Shown in pieces: positions 1 to 7,627 of a stretch of 10,507 nt of DNA. The notes under the pieces are model-generated. The model was not told the origin of the DNA, made no database searches, and saw only the letters and a list, made by a program, of their open reading frames with translations. The stretch covers positions 1-10,507 of the forward strand of contig JAWOEH010000036.1 of the NCBI GenBank assembly GCA_046482855.1, written 5' to 3'. A program made the position numbers and the translations under genes. Position 1 is the first letter of the stretch. Each line of letters opens with the position of its first letter. The DNA is from CAYVSF01 sp046482855 (GTDB lineage: Bacteria > Bacteroidota > Bacteroidia > Bacteroidales > UBA12077).

Positions 1-239
1 TAAAGCTGGCAAAGGTATTGCTACAAAAGCACCAGAAACCCACACTGTTTCTGCTGGATGAACCCACAACCGGGCTCCACCTGAAAGATATTGAACAACT
101 TATTGAGGTGTTTTCTTCTGTACTTAAGCAAGGGCATACCCTGTATATTATCGAGCATCACCCGGCACTTGTGCAGTTGGCACATCAGGTGGTAACACTG
201 GGCCCTGCAGGCGGCGATGCGGGAGGATATCTGCTATAA
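1..239 (+). CDS. UvrA-family ABC ATPase, C-terminal end (partial)
   Basis: This is the last 79 or so codons of a gene entering from the left edge; the frame is open from base 3. The protein end shows the second ABC ATPase half of the UvrA family: KLAKVLL (just after the signature region), Walker B plus D-loop TLFLLDEPTTGLH, the switch-histidine segment YIIEHHPALV, and the UvrA-typical LGPAGGDAGG near the C-terminus. UvrA is the damage-recognition ATPase of nucleotide excision repair, and these residues build the distal nucleotide site. Two points differ from canonical UvrA: the switch segment reads IEHHP rather than the common IEHN, and the protein stops right after GGYLL, without the usual tail of about 15-30 residues (typically containing a GTPEE-like motif). 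A UvrA-like paralogue, or a gene with a late frameshift, is therefore possible. Family assignment is sure; canonical uvrA is not, so I give no symbol. Confidence 0.88.
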   Translation, partial: KLAKVLLQKHQKPTLFLLDEPTTGLHLKDIEQLIEVFSSVLKQGHTLYIIEHHPALVQLAHQVVTLGPAGGDAGGYLL

Positions 240-275
240 AAGCAGGCTGGACAAAACAGCTGGGTAGATGTAAAG

Positions 276-303
276 AAGGCCGTCTGAAACAGACGGCCTT
301 TTT
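276..303. terminator. Strong intrinsic terminator, probably bidirectional
   Basis: A perfect 11-bp inverted repeat AAGGCCGTCTG (276-286) / CAGACGGCCTT (290-300) encloses an AAA loop, and the T run continues to 303 on the plus strand. It lies 36 nt after the UvrA-family stop codon and 48 nt beyond the end of susD, between convergent genes. In the minus direction the arm ends in TT and is followed by CTTTAC, a weaker U-tract, so it probably also stops susCD transcription. Confidence 0.92.
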
Positions 304-351
304 AATAAAGCTACAGATACTAATCGTATATTTTATTCCGAATAGTTCAGG

Positions 352-1971
352 CTAATACTGATTTTGGTCGGCATCAGTTAAGTATGGATTAGAATCAATT
401 TCTCTCTGTGGAATCTTCCAAACCCAACGTGGGTTTACGGAAGGTCGATCCTGATAAAACCCATCCTGATACAATACCGAAGCAGCACCTGAATTTGTAT
501 GGTCTAAAGGATCATCCCAACGAATATGATCATGGAAACTAAAGCCTTCGCCCCACAACTCTACATGTCGCTGGAATTTTATTTGTTCCATTAACAACTC
601 CTGTGTAGTGAAGATGGTTTTGTCGAAAGCAGCATCCCTTGCTTCACCTAATACGGCTAATGCGTCCTGGGCACCGGAAACATCATTCAACATAGCTAAA
701 GCTTCAGCCTCAATAAGGTACATTTCCGATGAACGCATGTAGATAACATCATCGGGATCAATGGTGCCGGGATTACTCTGCAAGAATTTAACTGTCATGT
801 ATGGGTGTGTATTATGACCAGAGGTCATACCATACTTTTTGATAATACTGTCCTTTGCTGCCTGAAAGTCTTCCTCATTGTCGTAATTTGGATCCGATTC
901 GTAGCTTCCGCCCTGACCATTAGAGGCGTTAGGATTGGTATTAGGCGCCAATGGCAACCATGCATCTCTACGATAATCGGTAGCCGGAATTTGATTATAA
1001 ACCTCTTTATTTATAATCTTGGGATTAGCACGGTTCTGTGAACCGTTGAAAGTAGGGCAAACATAGTAAAAATAAGAAGAATAGTAATTGGTTTCTTGAT
1101 CGATAACTCGACCACCCCACATTACTTCAGATAAATCATAGGTATTAAACCCGGATTTCCAATCTGTCTCATTCAACAAGGGATATCCCTTACGTGCTTC
1201 AACAGCAGCAGCTGCGGCCTCAGCCCAATCGCCTTTAGAAAGCGAAATTCGTGCTTTGATTCCATAAGCAGCATTTAAAGAGATATGCGATTTGTTTTTT
1301 GCTGATGTAGCATTTTTCAAGTAACCAACAGCCTCGTCAATATCACTTTCAATTTGGTTGTAAACTTCCTGTACAGTAGCTCTAGGTCCACCATCATAAG
1401 GAGAACCGGAAGTTAAGCGCAAAGGTACTCCGGGGTCCGTTGCAGGATCACCAATCAAGTATCCTTTAGCATAGGTCATTATCAATTGATGGTAAGCCCA
1501 TGCACGATATGCATATGCCTGCCCTAGTATGTTATTCATTCGATCGTCAATAACATAATCACCTTCGGTCACTGCGTTGATGATAGAGCTAGAACTATTC
1601 ACAAAGTGGTAACGTTGATACCAAAAGTTCAGAGTGGTAGTATAATCCTGATTTGTATGTGTATTCCACTGTAAATCAGCGCGCATCCAACCATTAGCAG
1701 GAGAAGTGTGAATAATATTCCCCCCCATAGCATCTAGACTTGGTAAAAAGTGACTCTGACCTGAGCGACTAGTAGTTGCATCGGGAAGTAAATTCTGAGC
1801 ATACATCATTCGATGGAGGCCGTTAAGAACTAACATCATATTATCGGGAGTCGACAAAGCATCTTCTGCTGCAATGGCGTCGGTTGGCGTGGTATCCAGG
1901 TAATCTTCGGAGCAACCACCTCCAATGATTAGTACCAGTGCCAACAATACTATATTAAATTTTCGTATCAT
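352..1971 (-). CDS. SusD/RagB-family outer-membrane nutrient-binding lipoprotein
   Basis: This is the substrate-binding lid of a SusCD importer, a surface lipoprotein that captures an oligosaccharide or peptide and passes it to the SusC barrel. The N-terminus is a lipoprotein signal: a basic start (MIRKF), a hydrophobic stretch, then IIGGGC with the lipidated Cys at residue 20. Position -3 is Gly, which is unusual for a lipobox. The mature start CSEDYLD and the following TPTDAI are typical of SusD, and the acidic CSED resembles the Bacteroidota surface-export signal. The C-terminal region has the RagB/SusD hallmarks HVELWGEGFSFHDHIRW and IPQREIDSNPYL. Length (539 aa) is normal. I start at the ATG at 1971; a GTG three codons upstream (1980) is also possible. 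It lies 27 nt after the susC stop, in one operon. Substrate cannot be told. Confidence 0.95.
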   Translation of the reverse strand: MIRKFNIVLLALVLIIGGGCSEDYLDTTPTDAIAAEDALSTPDNMMLVLNGLHRMMYAQNLLPDATTSRSGQSHFLPSLDAMGGNIIHTSPANGWMRADLQWNTHTNQDYTTTLNFWYQRYHFVNSSSSIINAVTEGDYVIDDRMNNILGQAYAYRAWAYHQLIMTYAKGYLIGDPATDPGVPLRLTSGSPYDGGPRATVQEVYNQIESDIDEAVGYLKNATSAKNKSHISLNAAYGIKARISLSKGDWAEAAAAAVEARKGYPLLNETDWKSGFNTYDLSEVMWGGRVIDQETNYYSSYFYYVCPTFNGSQNRANPKIINKEVYNQIPATDYRRDAWLPLAPNTNPNASNGQGGSYESDPNYDNEEDFQAAKDSIIKKYGMTSGHNTHPYMTVKFLQSNPGTIDPDDVIYMRSSEMYLIEAEALAMLNDVSGAQDALAVLGEARDAAFDKTIFTTQELLMEQIKFQRHVELWGEGFSFHDHIRWDDPLDHTNSGAASVLYQDGFYQDRPSVNPRWVWKIPQREIDSNPYLTDADQNQY

Positions 1972-1998
1972 AATTTTCACTTTTATTATTGAAAAAAC

Positions 1999-4900
1999 TT
2001 AAAATGAAACATTCAAACCAGCAGTAATCACACGTGATGGGTTATAATCATCTCCTCCGGGAGTTCCTGCAAGATTATACTGGGGATTCAATCCTTTTCT
2101 CTTCGTACTGATGAATAAATTCTCACCTGATACAAATACCTTCAAGTTTGCGATACCCATATTCCGAACAAATTGTTGATCGAAGGTATAGCCGAGTGTC
2201 AGATTTCTCAAGGCAAAATAGGAAGCGTCCGTCAGGTAGCGAGTTGACATTGTTTGATTTATGTCGGTATCCCCATTTTCCATTCGTGGGATATTGGTTT
2301 CGTCTCCTGGAGCTCTCCATCCGTCTAACAAATCCGGATGAACCGACTCGCCGTAGATCCCCTCATTCATCATTCTGGCATAGCCATAATCCAATACATA
2401 TCCACCCAAGCTATAAGTAAATAAGAAACTTAAATCAAAACCTTTGTAGGTTAAGGTGTTTTGGATACCTCCAAACACGTCGGGTAAAGTATTTTTATTG
2501 GCATACCCTCGTCCGGCATCCTGATAACTGTTTGTTGTGGCATGATTGCCATCGCCATCAAGAACGGGTTCAAAAGTTGAGTTTCCGTTATCATCAACAA
2601 TTTCCTCATATTGATAATATAAGGCATCACCATTTGCAGGATCTACACCTGCATAATCGTAGATGAAATAATCATAGCGCGAACGTCCCTCTTCCCAACG
2701 CTTGGATCCATCAACAAATGGGTCAGGCAAATCGGTAATTTCATTGCTTGCCGTGGAAGCATTCAACGAAAGACTCCATCGCAAATCGGTAGTACGAATA
2801 ATATTAGCGGTAATATTTACTTCCAACCCCCGGTTTACAATTGAGGCAATGTTGTCAGGTCCCTGGCTTAAACCTACAGACAAAGGAAGGGGCACATTAT
2901 AGAGCAAATCCGTAGAGTTACGCTCCCAATACTCAACAGAACCTCTGAAAAGATTATTAAAGATACTATAATCAAGAGCCACATCCCAGCTGGATGAAGT
3001 TTCCCAAGTTAACTCACTGTTTCCCAGATCAGACCAAAAGATACCAGGATCTCCCGCATTTGGGAACAACGAGTACCGAGGTTGTGAAATATAATAATCA
3101 CCAAGGTTGTCTTGTCCAACCTGTCCATAAGAAGCCCTAAGCTTTAAGTTATCGAGAAAAGCAACGCTTTGCATAAAAGCCTCCTCGGTAATTCGCCAAG
3201 AACCACCAATAGAGTAAAAATTACCCCAACGTACATCTTTATCAAAAACCGACGATCCGTCTCTACGCGCCGAGGCATTGATATAATAGCGATCCTGGAA
3301 ATTATAGTTCAACCGGGCAAAATAACCTTCGGTTCGCTTATCGGAGCTATAACCATCTAATGAGGTAGCCGTGGCAAAGTTATCAAACTCTTTAATCCCT
3401 ACAGCTGTTTGGGTATTTTTCATCCCATACATTTCCGAGTAGTGTCGGTCGAAATTCTCGTGCCCCAACGTAACATCCACATTGTGACCACTTTCAAAAC
3501 GTTTATTATAAGTAAGAATCTGATTAAAGTTGGTTACTGTTCTGCGGAAACGCAATTCGCTATAACGTCCGGCCGGAGCACCGTCACCCACTCGATGATT
3601 CTCATATTCTTTATTAATATAGTCATTCACATCAATACCGTAGTTCACTGTGAACTTCAATTCTGGAAGAATCGAGAACTCAGCATAATATCTTGCTCCC
3701 AGGTTATTGGTCATACGCTCATCGCTATTCCAGCGTGCTTCTGCAATGGCATGACGGTCGGGGTTGTTAGGACGTCCGGGGATACCATATTCGGGATACC
3801 CTCCCCCCAAGTCATATTGCTTTTCGCCTGCTGCATCCAATATATAGTCTCCGGTAGCAGGATCAACAATGTATACGGGATAAACAGAACCCATATTCTT
3901 AGCAAAAGAAAACGGATTAGCAATACTAGAACCTCTCGAAAAAGGTCCCTCCTGGTTCGTCATGGCAAGGTTCATATTACCCCCAATTGACAACCAATCG
4001 GTTGCATTAAAATCGGCGCTTAAGCGTGTAGTAAATCGATCATATGCACTGGTAACCACATAGCCCTTTTCATCTAAATAAGAAGTCGAAAAATATACAT
4101 TATAATCTTCACCACTTTTAGCAAGACTCAGGTTATAGTTCTCTCTCTTTCCTTGCTGGGTAAGGGCATCATACCAATCCAAACTCTTTGCAATTACGCT
4201 TGCATTAGGATTAAGTTTTCCATCGGGGCCAAGAATATCATTATTCGCAACATTGAACGGATTATAGCCTAAGCGTGATGCAATGGAATTAGCAACTTCC
4301 AAAGAAGCAGCACTTTCTGTCATTCCATCATCAATAAGGGCATTCTTATAGGCTTCCCCCATTAACTCGTAATACTCACCGGCACTTGCCTTTTCGTAAA
4401 AGGGCACACCAATAGATACTACACCCACACTTGCTGAAGCATTTACCTGAATGCCTTTGGCTTTTTCACCGCTCTTAGTAGTAATCAAAACAACACCATT
4501 CGCAGCACGTGAACCATAAAGAGAAGTGGAAGCTGCATCTTTCAGGATAGTCATAGATTCGATGTCCTCAGAGTTCAGGTTCGCAATAGAACCTTCATAC
4601 TGAATCCCGTCAACGATGTACAAAGGATCGGTTGTTCCATTTAGTGTTCCTACTCCACGGATAACAATTTCGGGAGAAGAGCCCGGCTGCCCGGAAGCTG
4701 AAAGAACTTGTACACCAGCAGTGGTTCCTTCTATAGCTCCAAGAGACGACGTCAAAGCTCTATTTTCAAGTTGCTTAGCACCAATCACCTCGGCAGAGCC
4801 GGTAAAGGCTTCCTTGGTTGAGGTACCATAAGCCACCACAATTACTTCGTCCATAGAAAGAGAAGCGGACTCCATCACCACATCAATGACGTTTTGACCT

Positions 4901-5154
4901 CCAACGGTCTTTTCTACCTCCATCATTCCCACAGCAGTAAACACCAAAACTTCTGCATCACTGGGTACCGATAAGGTATACTCACCATCAATATTTGTCG
5001 CAGTTCCAAGGGTTTGATTCCCTTTTACAAATACAGAGACACCCGGAATAGGCAAACCATCATCCGCGGATGTTACCGTACCGGTAATCTTTTGTTGTGC
5101 AAACACCACCTGTATGCAAGCAAGTGCAAACAAGGTTAAAATCAATTTCTTCAT
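1999..5154 (-). CDS. SusC/RagA-family TonB-linked outer-membrane receptor
   Basis: This is a 1051-residue TonB-dependent importer, the barrel partner of the SusD-like protein encoded 27 nt downstream. A signal peptide ends at about residue 19 (VVFA|QQ). It is followed directly by a CarboxypepD_reg-like beta-sandwich domain (about 22-95; KITGTV, PIPGVSVFVKG, TNIDGEYTLSVP). Next comes the TonB-box region MDEVIVVAYGT (101-111), then the plug domain (about 113-230) with the SusC hallmarks VIRGVGTLNG, PLYIVDGI and the region 204-229 (LKDAAST, SLYGSRAANG, VVLITTKSG). The rest is the 22-strand beta-barrel, rich in aromatic-ended strands and closing with AGLNVSF, whose terminal Phe suits BAM-dependent insertion. 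There is no N-terminal STN domain, so trans-envelope signalling to an anti-sigma factor is not expected. The ATG at 5154 has an A/T-rich leader without a Shine-Dalgarno sequence. Substrate is unknown. Confidence 0.97.
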   Translation of the reverse strand: MKKLILTLFALACIQVVFAQQKITGTVTSADDGLPIPGVSVFVKGNQTLGTATNIDGEYTLSVPSDAEVLVFTAVGMMEVEKTVGGQNVIDVVMESASLSMDEVIVVAYGTSTKEAFTGSAEVIGAKQLENRALTSSLGAIEGTTAGVQVLSASGQPGSSPEIVIRGVGTLNGTTDPLYIVDGIQYEGSIANLNSEDIESMTILKDAASTSLYGSRAANGVVLITTKSGEKAKGIQVNASASVGVVSIGVPFYEKASAGEYYELMGEAYKNALIDDGMTESAASLEVANSIASRLGYNPFNVANNDILGPDGKLNPNASVIAKSLDWYDALTQQGKRENYNLSLAKSGEDYNVYFSTSYLDEKGYVVTSAYDRFTTRLSADFNATDWLSIGGNMNLAMTNQEGPFSRGSSIANPFSFAKNMGSVYPVYIVDPATGDYILDAAGEKQYDLGGGYPEYGIPGRPNNPDRHAIAEARWNSDERMTNNLGARYYAEFSILPELKFTVNYGIDVNDYINKEYENHRVGDGAPAGRYSELRFRRTVTNFNQILTYNKRFESGHNVDVTLGHENFDRHYSEMYGMKNTQTAVGIKEFDNFATATSLDGYSSDKRTEGYFARLNYNFQDRYYINASARRDGSSVFDKDVRWGNFYSIGGSWRITEEAFMQSVAFLDNLKLRASYGQVGQDNLGDYYISQPRYSLFPNAGDPGIFWSDLGNSELTWETSSSWDVALDYSIFNNLFRGSVEYWERNSTDLLYNVPLPLSVGLSQGPDNIASIVNRGLEVNITANIIRTTDLRWSLSLNASTASNEITDLPDPFVDGSKRWEEGRSRYDYFIYDYAGVDPANGDALYYQYEEIVDDNGNSTFEPVLDGDGNHATTNSYQDAGRGYANKNTLPDVFGGIQNTLTYKGFDLSFLFTYSLGGYVLDYGYARMMNEGIYGESVHPDLLDGWRAPGDETNIPRMENGDTDINQTMSTRYLTDASYFALRNLTLGYTFDQQFVRNMGIANLKVFVSGENLFISTKRKGLNPQYNLAGTPGGDDYNPSRVITAGLNVSF

Positions 5155-5197
5155 AAGAATCGTTTTAATAAGTATTTAGGTTTTTTGTTCAACCCCA

Positions 5198-5310
5198 ATT
5201 GTCGATACAAAAGGCTTACTTCCCCAGCAAGTCCCCCTGGCGCAGACAGCAAAAGAGTTGAGTGGCTAAACTACCGTTTAAAGAAGGGTACTGCAAAAGA
5301 TATCGACAAT
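5198..5310. repeat. Spaced 10-bp inverted repeat upstream of susC
   Basis: ATTGTCGATA at 5198-5207 is the exact reverse complement of TATCGACAAT at 5301-5310. The two arms are 93 nt apart, starting 44 nt upstream of the susC start codon. If the susC transcript begins further upstream, the arms could pair and enclose the leader; alternatively they are two half-sites of an operator. Chance cannot be excluded for arms this short. Confidence 0.35.
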
Positions 5311-5399
5311 CGACAAACAACAGAAGATGAACGACGACAACAAGGCACTAAATAGTCAATAGCGATAACTGTCAAGGGATAAGGGAATAGTAGCATCCA

Positions 5400-5437
5400 C
5401 AGGTAAACATCTGCAGGTAAACATCTGCAGGTAAACA
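5400..5437. repeat. 14-bp tandem repeat (2.7 copies) upstream of susC
   Basis: The unit CAGGTAAACATCTG occurs perfectly at 5400-5413 and 5414-5427, and its first ten bases CAGGTAAACA recur at 5428-5437. Each junction creates a CTGCAG palindrome. The array lies about 245 nt upstream of susC and about 395 nt upstream of the LytTR start codon. The same ten bases occur once more in this window, at 8530-8539 in another divergent promoter region. It may be a multi-site operator or simply a replication-slippage product. Confidence 0.85.
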
Positions 5438-5473
5438 CGGAGAGTCCCTTTGCAATACTCACTGCTAATTTCA

Positions 5474-5488
5474 CCCCCCCCAAAAAAA
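5474..5488. repeat. C8A7 homopolymer tract
   Basis: Eight C residues (5474-5481) are followed by seven A residues (5482-5488) in a non-coding region. Tracts like this are prone to length changes by slipped-strand mispairing. It lies about 320 nt upstream of the susC start and could alter promoter spacing if the susC promoter is nearby; that link is inference. Confidence 0.7.
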
Positions 5489-5610
5489 CCAAAACGCATG
5501 CGAAACTCATCAAAACATAGCAAATCTGATCGTTCTTCAGGAATTAATAAGAACATCCATCGATTATACTGGTTCGCTAGCACTTAATTCAGACCCATAC
5601 TGTATTCAAC

Positions 5611-5618
5611 TAAATTTG
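5611..5618 (+). promoter_or_regulatory. Candidate Bacteroidota -7 box for the LytTR gene
   Basis: TAAATTTG matches the primary-sigma -7 consensus of Bacteroidota (TAnnTTTG) on the plus strand. It would leave a leader of roughly 205 nt before the LytTR start codon. I see no good TTTG -33 element at the usual distance, so the call rests on the -7 box alone. Confidence 0.25.
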
Positions 5619-5832
5619 CGCCAAAAAAATTGGACCCTAAAAACCTACAAAACACTCCACTTCACTTAAATAGTAAAGATCAGCCAATTAATCAACCTAT
5701 AGCTGATGCTAAAAATTAAACCAATTCCTTAAAAATTCGTCAAAAAAAAGCTGCCAAAACTGAACCTAAAGTCAACTTGTGCGTATTTAGGATAAAATTA
5801 TCCGGAATACCTTGGAGAAAAACTTCTGTTGT

Positions 5833-6528
5833 ATGAAAACTAAAATCGCCGTTATAGCTTCTTCCAACGTATGTGAACTCATTAAAACCTATATCTCCAG
5901 GATACAGCAATACGAAGTAACCTACTGCAACCCTGACTCATTAGAAGCATTCGTCGATTTAGGCAGCAAACGCTATGATCTGCTTTTTATTGATCCCGAT
6001 AGCGGCCCCCTGAGAGGATTTGAGCTTTTAGACAGTTTCACCAATAAACCCAATGCAGTAATGGTATCCACAAATGAAAAACATGCTGCAAAAGCTTTCG
6101 ATTATGAAGTAATCGATTACCTGATCTACCCCTTTTCCTTTCATCGGTTTTTAAAGTCGATACATCGTTTCTCCACGCTCTTTCAAGCCAACCCTCCTAA
6201 AGAGAACACGCCCTCTGTAAATGGAATAAAAGTACAAATACGCGCGAACAAAACCCTCTACACTTTTTCAGAAAAAGACATCTATTATGTTGAGAGCATG
6301 GGCGATTATATTAAAGTACATACAACCGGAAAAACATACTTATTTAAATACTCACTCCACAAAATAGAGAAACAACTTAACCCCGATAGTTTTATGCGGA
6401 TACACCGTAGTTATATGGTATCCATCGAGAAAATCGAGGCCATGAACAGCAAGTTCATTACTGTAAACAATAAAGCTCTACCCATAGGACGCACTTATCA
6501 GAAGCAAACGAAAGAACGATTACAGTAA
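5833..6528 (+). CDS. LytTR-family DNA-binding response regulator with atypical receiver
   Basis: A cytoplasmic transcription regulator of 231 residues: an N-terminal CheY-like receiver (about 1-115) and a C-terminal LytTR DNA-binding domain (about 130-231). The LytTR domain is clear from IYYVESMGDYIKVHT, FMRIHRSYMVSIEKI and LPIGRTYQ. In the receiver, the presumed phospho-acceptor is Asp54 (LLFIDPDSG), and Ser79/Thr80 fill the beta-4 switch position. The acidic pair that binds magnesium is replaced (IASSN where IVDDE is usual; Ser10, Ser11), and the conserved Lys before the last Pro is Tyr (YLIYPF, Tyr99). Phosphorylation may therefore be weak or absent. I chose ATG 5833; an in-frame TTG at 5812 would add seven residues. 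It is divergent from susC and is the only regulator next to that operon. No LytS-type kinase is in view; the kinase at 9260-10369 is of another class. Confidence 0.92.
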   Translation: MKTKIAVIASSNVCELIKTYISRIQQYEVTYCNPDSLEAFVDLGSKRYDLLFIDPDSGPLRGFELLDSFTNKPNAVMVSTNEKHAAKAFDYEVIDYLIYPFSFHRFLKSIHRFSTLFQANPPKENTPSVNGIKVQIRANKTLYTFSEKDIYYVESMGDYIKVHTTGKTYLFKYSLHKIEKQLNPDSFMRIHRSYMVSIEKIEAMNSKFITVNNKALPIGRTYQKQTKERLQ

Positions 6529-6543
6529 TTATTTCTGAGAAAT

Positions 6544-7590
6544 TTACTCTTCCCGATTGAAATAGATTTTGTAATAGTGCATGCCCTTTTCTTCGTCGTA
6601 TCCTTTTTCCATGAATCGTTCAGCCGATTCAGGGTTGTTGAAATTCAGTTTAATCTGAATATGTGTATCCAAGTTTATCTGGTTCTTTATTTTTCGCTTC
6701 TGCTCTTTTAGTACTGATTTTGATACTTCAAAACGTTCGGGCCACTCCTCCTCGTTTTCCTGTACATATTTTTTTTGGTAATCCTGGAAGATCTCCTTGG
6801 AACCTTCATCGGCAAACAAATCGCTGGCAAACTGTCCGGGATTTAGCTCCTCTTGAGTAGCCATATACCCCATGGCCTGATTCATAAAATTCACCTGTTC
6901 CTTTTTTCCTTCATGGGTTTCGATAACCTCTTTGGAAAAATCTTTACACATCGAAATAAAACTCTTGGTCTGGTAATTATGATCCTTCTGGTAAGTTATA
7001 TTGAGGAAACGTTCTTTCCAATACTCCGAGTCGTACCGGTTTGTATCAACAGAGAATACGTGGTACCCTTCTTCAGCATCGCGATTCATAATAATGCATC
7101 CCTTATCGAGTTTTTTTGCGTGAATGCCCTTATCGATCTCCAGCTGAAGCTCCCCAGATTGTTGACGGGCATTAAAAAAAGCCTCTTTTTTTTCCGCTTT
7201 AAAGATTCCCAGTGCCTCATGCATTTCATTCTGATACACCACATTGTTAAACTTCACAACAAACACTTCGCCACTCTTAATATGCGGATGTTCGGACTGA
7301 TCGTAAAGATGCTTAACGATATTGACGGACTCTTCGAGAAAATCATTTGCCTTAAATACATTGCCGGCACACATGTACAGTTCATTCATCGATAGCTGAA
7401 TGTGATGTTGAAAGCGGTACACTTCAGTCAACTCTTTGAACGGTTTTGTAAAATAAGCTAACAAAAGCGACTGCTCATCTTCTGTCCCATCAAACAACCG
7501 GTCCGAGAAATAACAATCGGCTTCATGGTGCTTATTTCCTACTTGGTGAAAAGCAATGGCTTCAACATCTACTGCATTAAAATCAATCAT
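6544..7590 (-). CDS. NA37/YejK-family nucleoid-associated protein
   Basis: A soluble protein of 348 residues with no signal peptide or membrane segment. It resembles the NA37 (NdpA/YejK) family of nucleoid-associated proteins, in the form widespread in Bacteroidota. Visible family-like features are an N-terminal alpha/beta part (HQVGNKHHEADCYFSD; ELYMCAGNVFKAN around 70-82; SGEVFVVKFNNVVY around 106-119), a central part with GIFKAEKKEAFF and LDKGCIIMNRD, and a C-terminal part with MGYMATQEELNPGQFASDLF. The terminal half is lysine- and glutamate-rich. E. coli YejK binds the nucleoid and topoisomerase IV; the role here is inferred from family only. The gene starts with ATG at 7590 after an A/T-rich leader and converges on the LytTR gene with 15 nt between the stops. 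Only a short inverted repeat (6531-6543) and no clear terminator lies between them. Upstream it has two candidate -7 boxes. Confidence 0.88.
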   Translation of the reverse strand: MIDFNAVDVEAIAFHQVGNKHHEADCYFSDRLFDGTEDEQSLLLAYFTKPFKELTEVYRFQHHIQLSMNELYMCAGNVFKANDFLEESVNIVKHLYDQSEHPHIKSGEVFVVKFNNVVYQNEMHEALGIFKAEKKEAFFNARQQSGELQLEIDKGIHAKKLDKGCIIMNRDAEEGYHVFSVDTNRYDSEYWKERFLNITYQKDHNYQTKSFISMCKDFSKEVIETHEGKKEQVNFMNQAMGYMATQEELNPGQFASDLFADEGSKEIFQDYQKKYVQENEEEWPERFEVSKSVLKEQKRKIKNQINLDTHIQIKLNFNNPESAERFMEKGYDEEKGMHYYKIYFNREE

Positions 7591-7606
7591 TATCTAAATT
7601 TTGAAG

Positions 7607-7614
7607 CAAAAATA
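7607..7614 (-). promoter_or_regulatory. Candidate -7 box, proximal, for the NA37 gene
   Basis: Read on the minus strand this is TATTTTTG, an exact match to TAnnTTTG. It ends 16 nt before the NA37 start codon, so the transcript would have a very short leader. The expected -33 position falls in the T-run after the hairpin at 7633-7688, which gives no clean TTTG. The surrounding 10-mer GCAAAAATAC (plus strand, 7606-7615) is repeated exactly at 7694-7703. Confidence 0.3.
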
Positions 7615-7627
7615 CGATTTTTGAAAT

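Larger units (their letters stand above)
5155..5832. other. Long gene-free divergent region between susC and the LytTR gene
   Basis: About 680 nt without a convincing gene, placed between divergently transcribed susC and the LytTR regulator. Two short overlapping minus-strand frames (5271-5513 and 5356-5583) have no family resemblance and run through the tandem repeat, so I treat them as spurious. The region holds a spaced inverted repeat (5198-5207 with 5301-5310), a 14-bp tandem repeat (5400-5437), a C8A7 homopolymer tract (5474-5488) and one match to the Bacteroidota -7 box on the plus strand (5611-5618). No exact TAnnTTTG was found reading toward susC. The length suggests a long 5' leader or a complex control region for susC. 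Confidence 0.6.

Noticed and set aside
3409..3990. 193-codon plus-strand frame opposite susC
   Set aside because: It lies wholly antisense to a clear SusC barrel, has no family resemblance, and is best explained as a shadow of the coding strand.
5400..5437. CRISPR array
   Set aside because: The units are directly adjacent without spacers and only 14 bp long, so this is a simple tandem repeat.
5271..5583. Two overlapping minus-strand frames (75-80 codons) upstream of susC
   Set aside because: They overlap each other in different frames, run through the tandem repeat and the homopolymer tract, and have no recognisable domain.
6531..6543. Short palindrome ATTTCTGAGAAAT between the LytTR and NA37 stops as a terminator
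   Set aside because: The stem is only about five A/T-rich base pairs with no U-tract on either strand, too weak to call.
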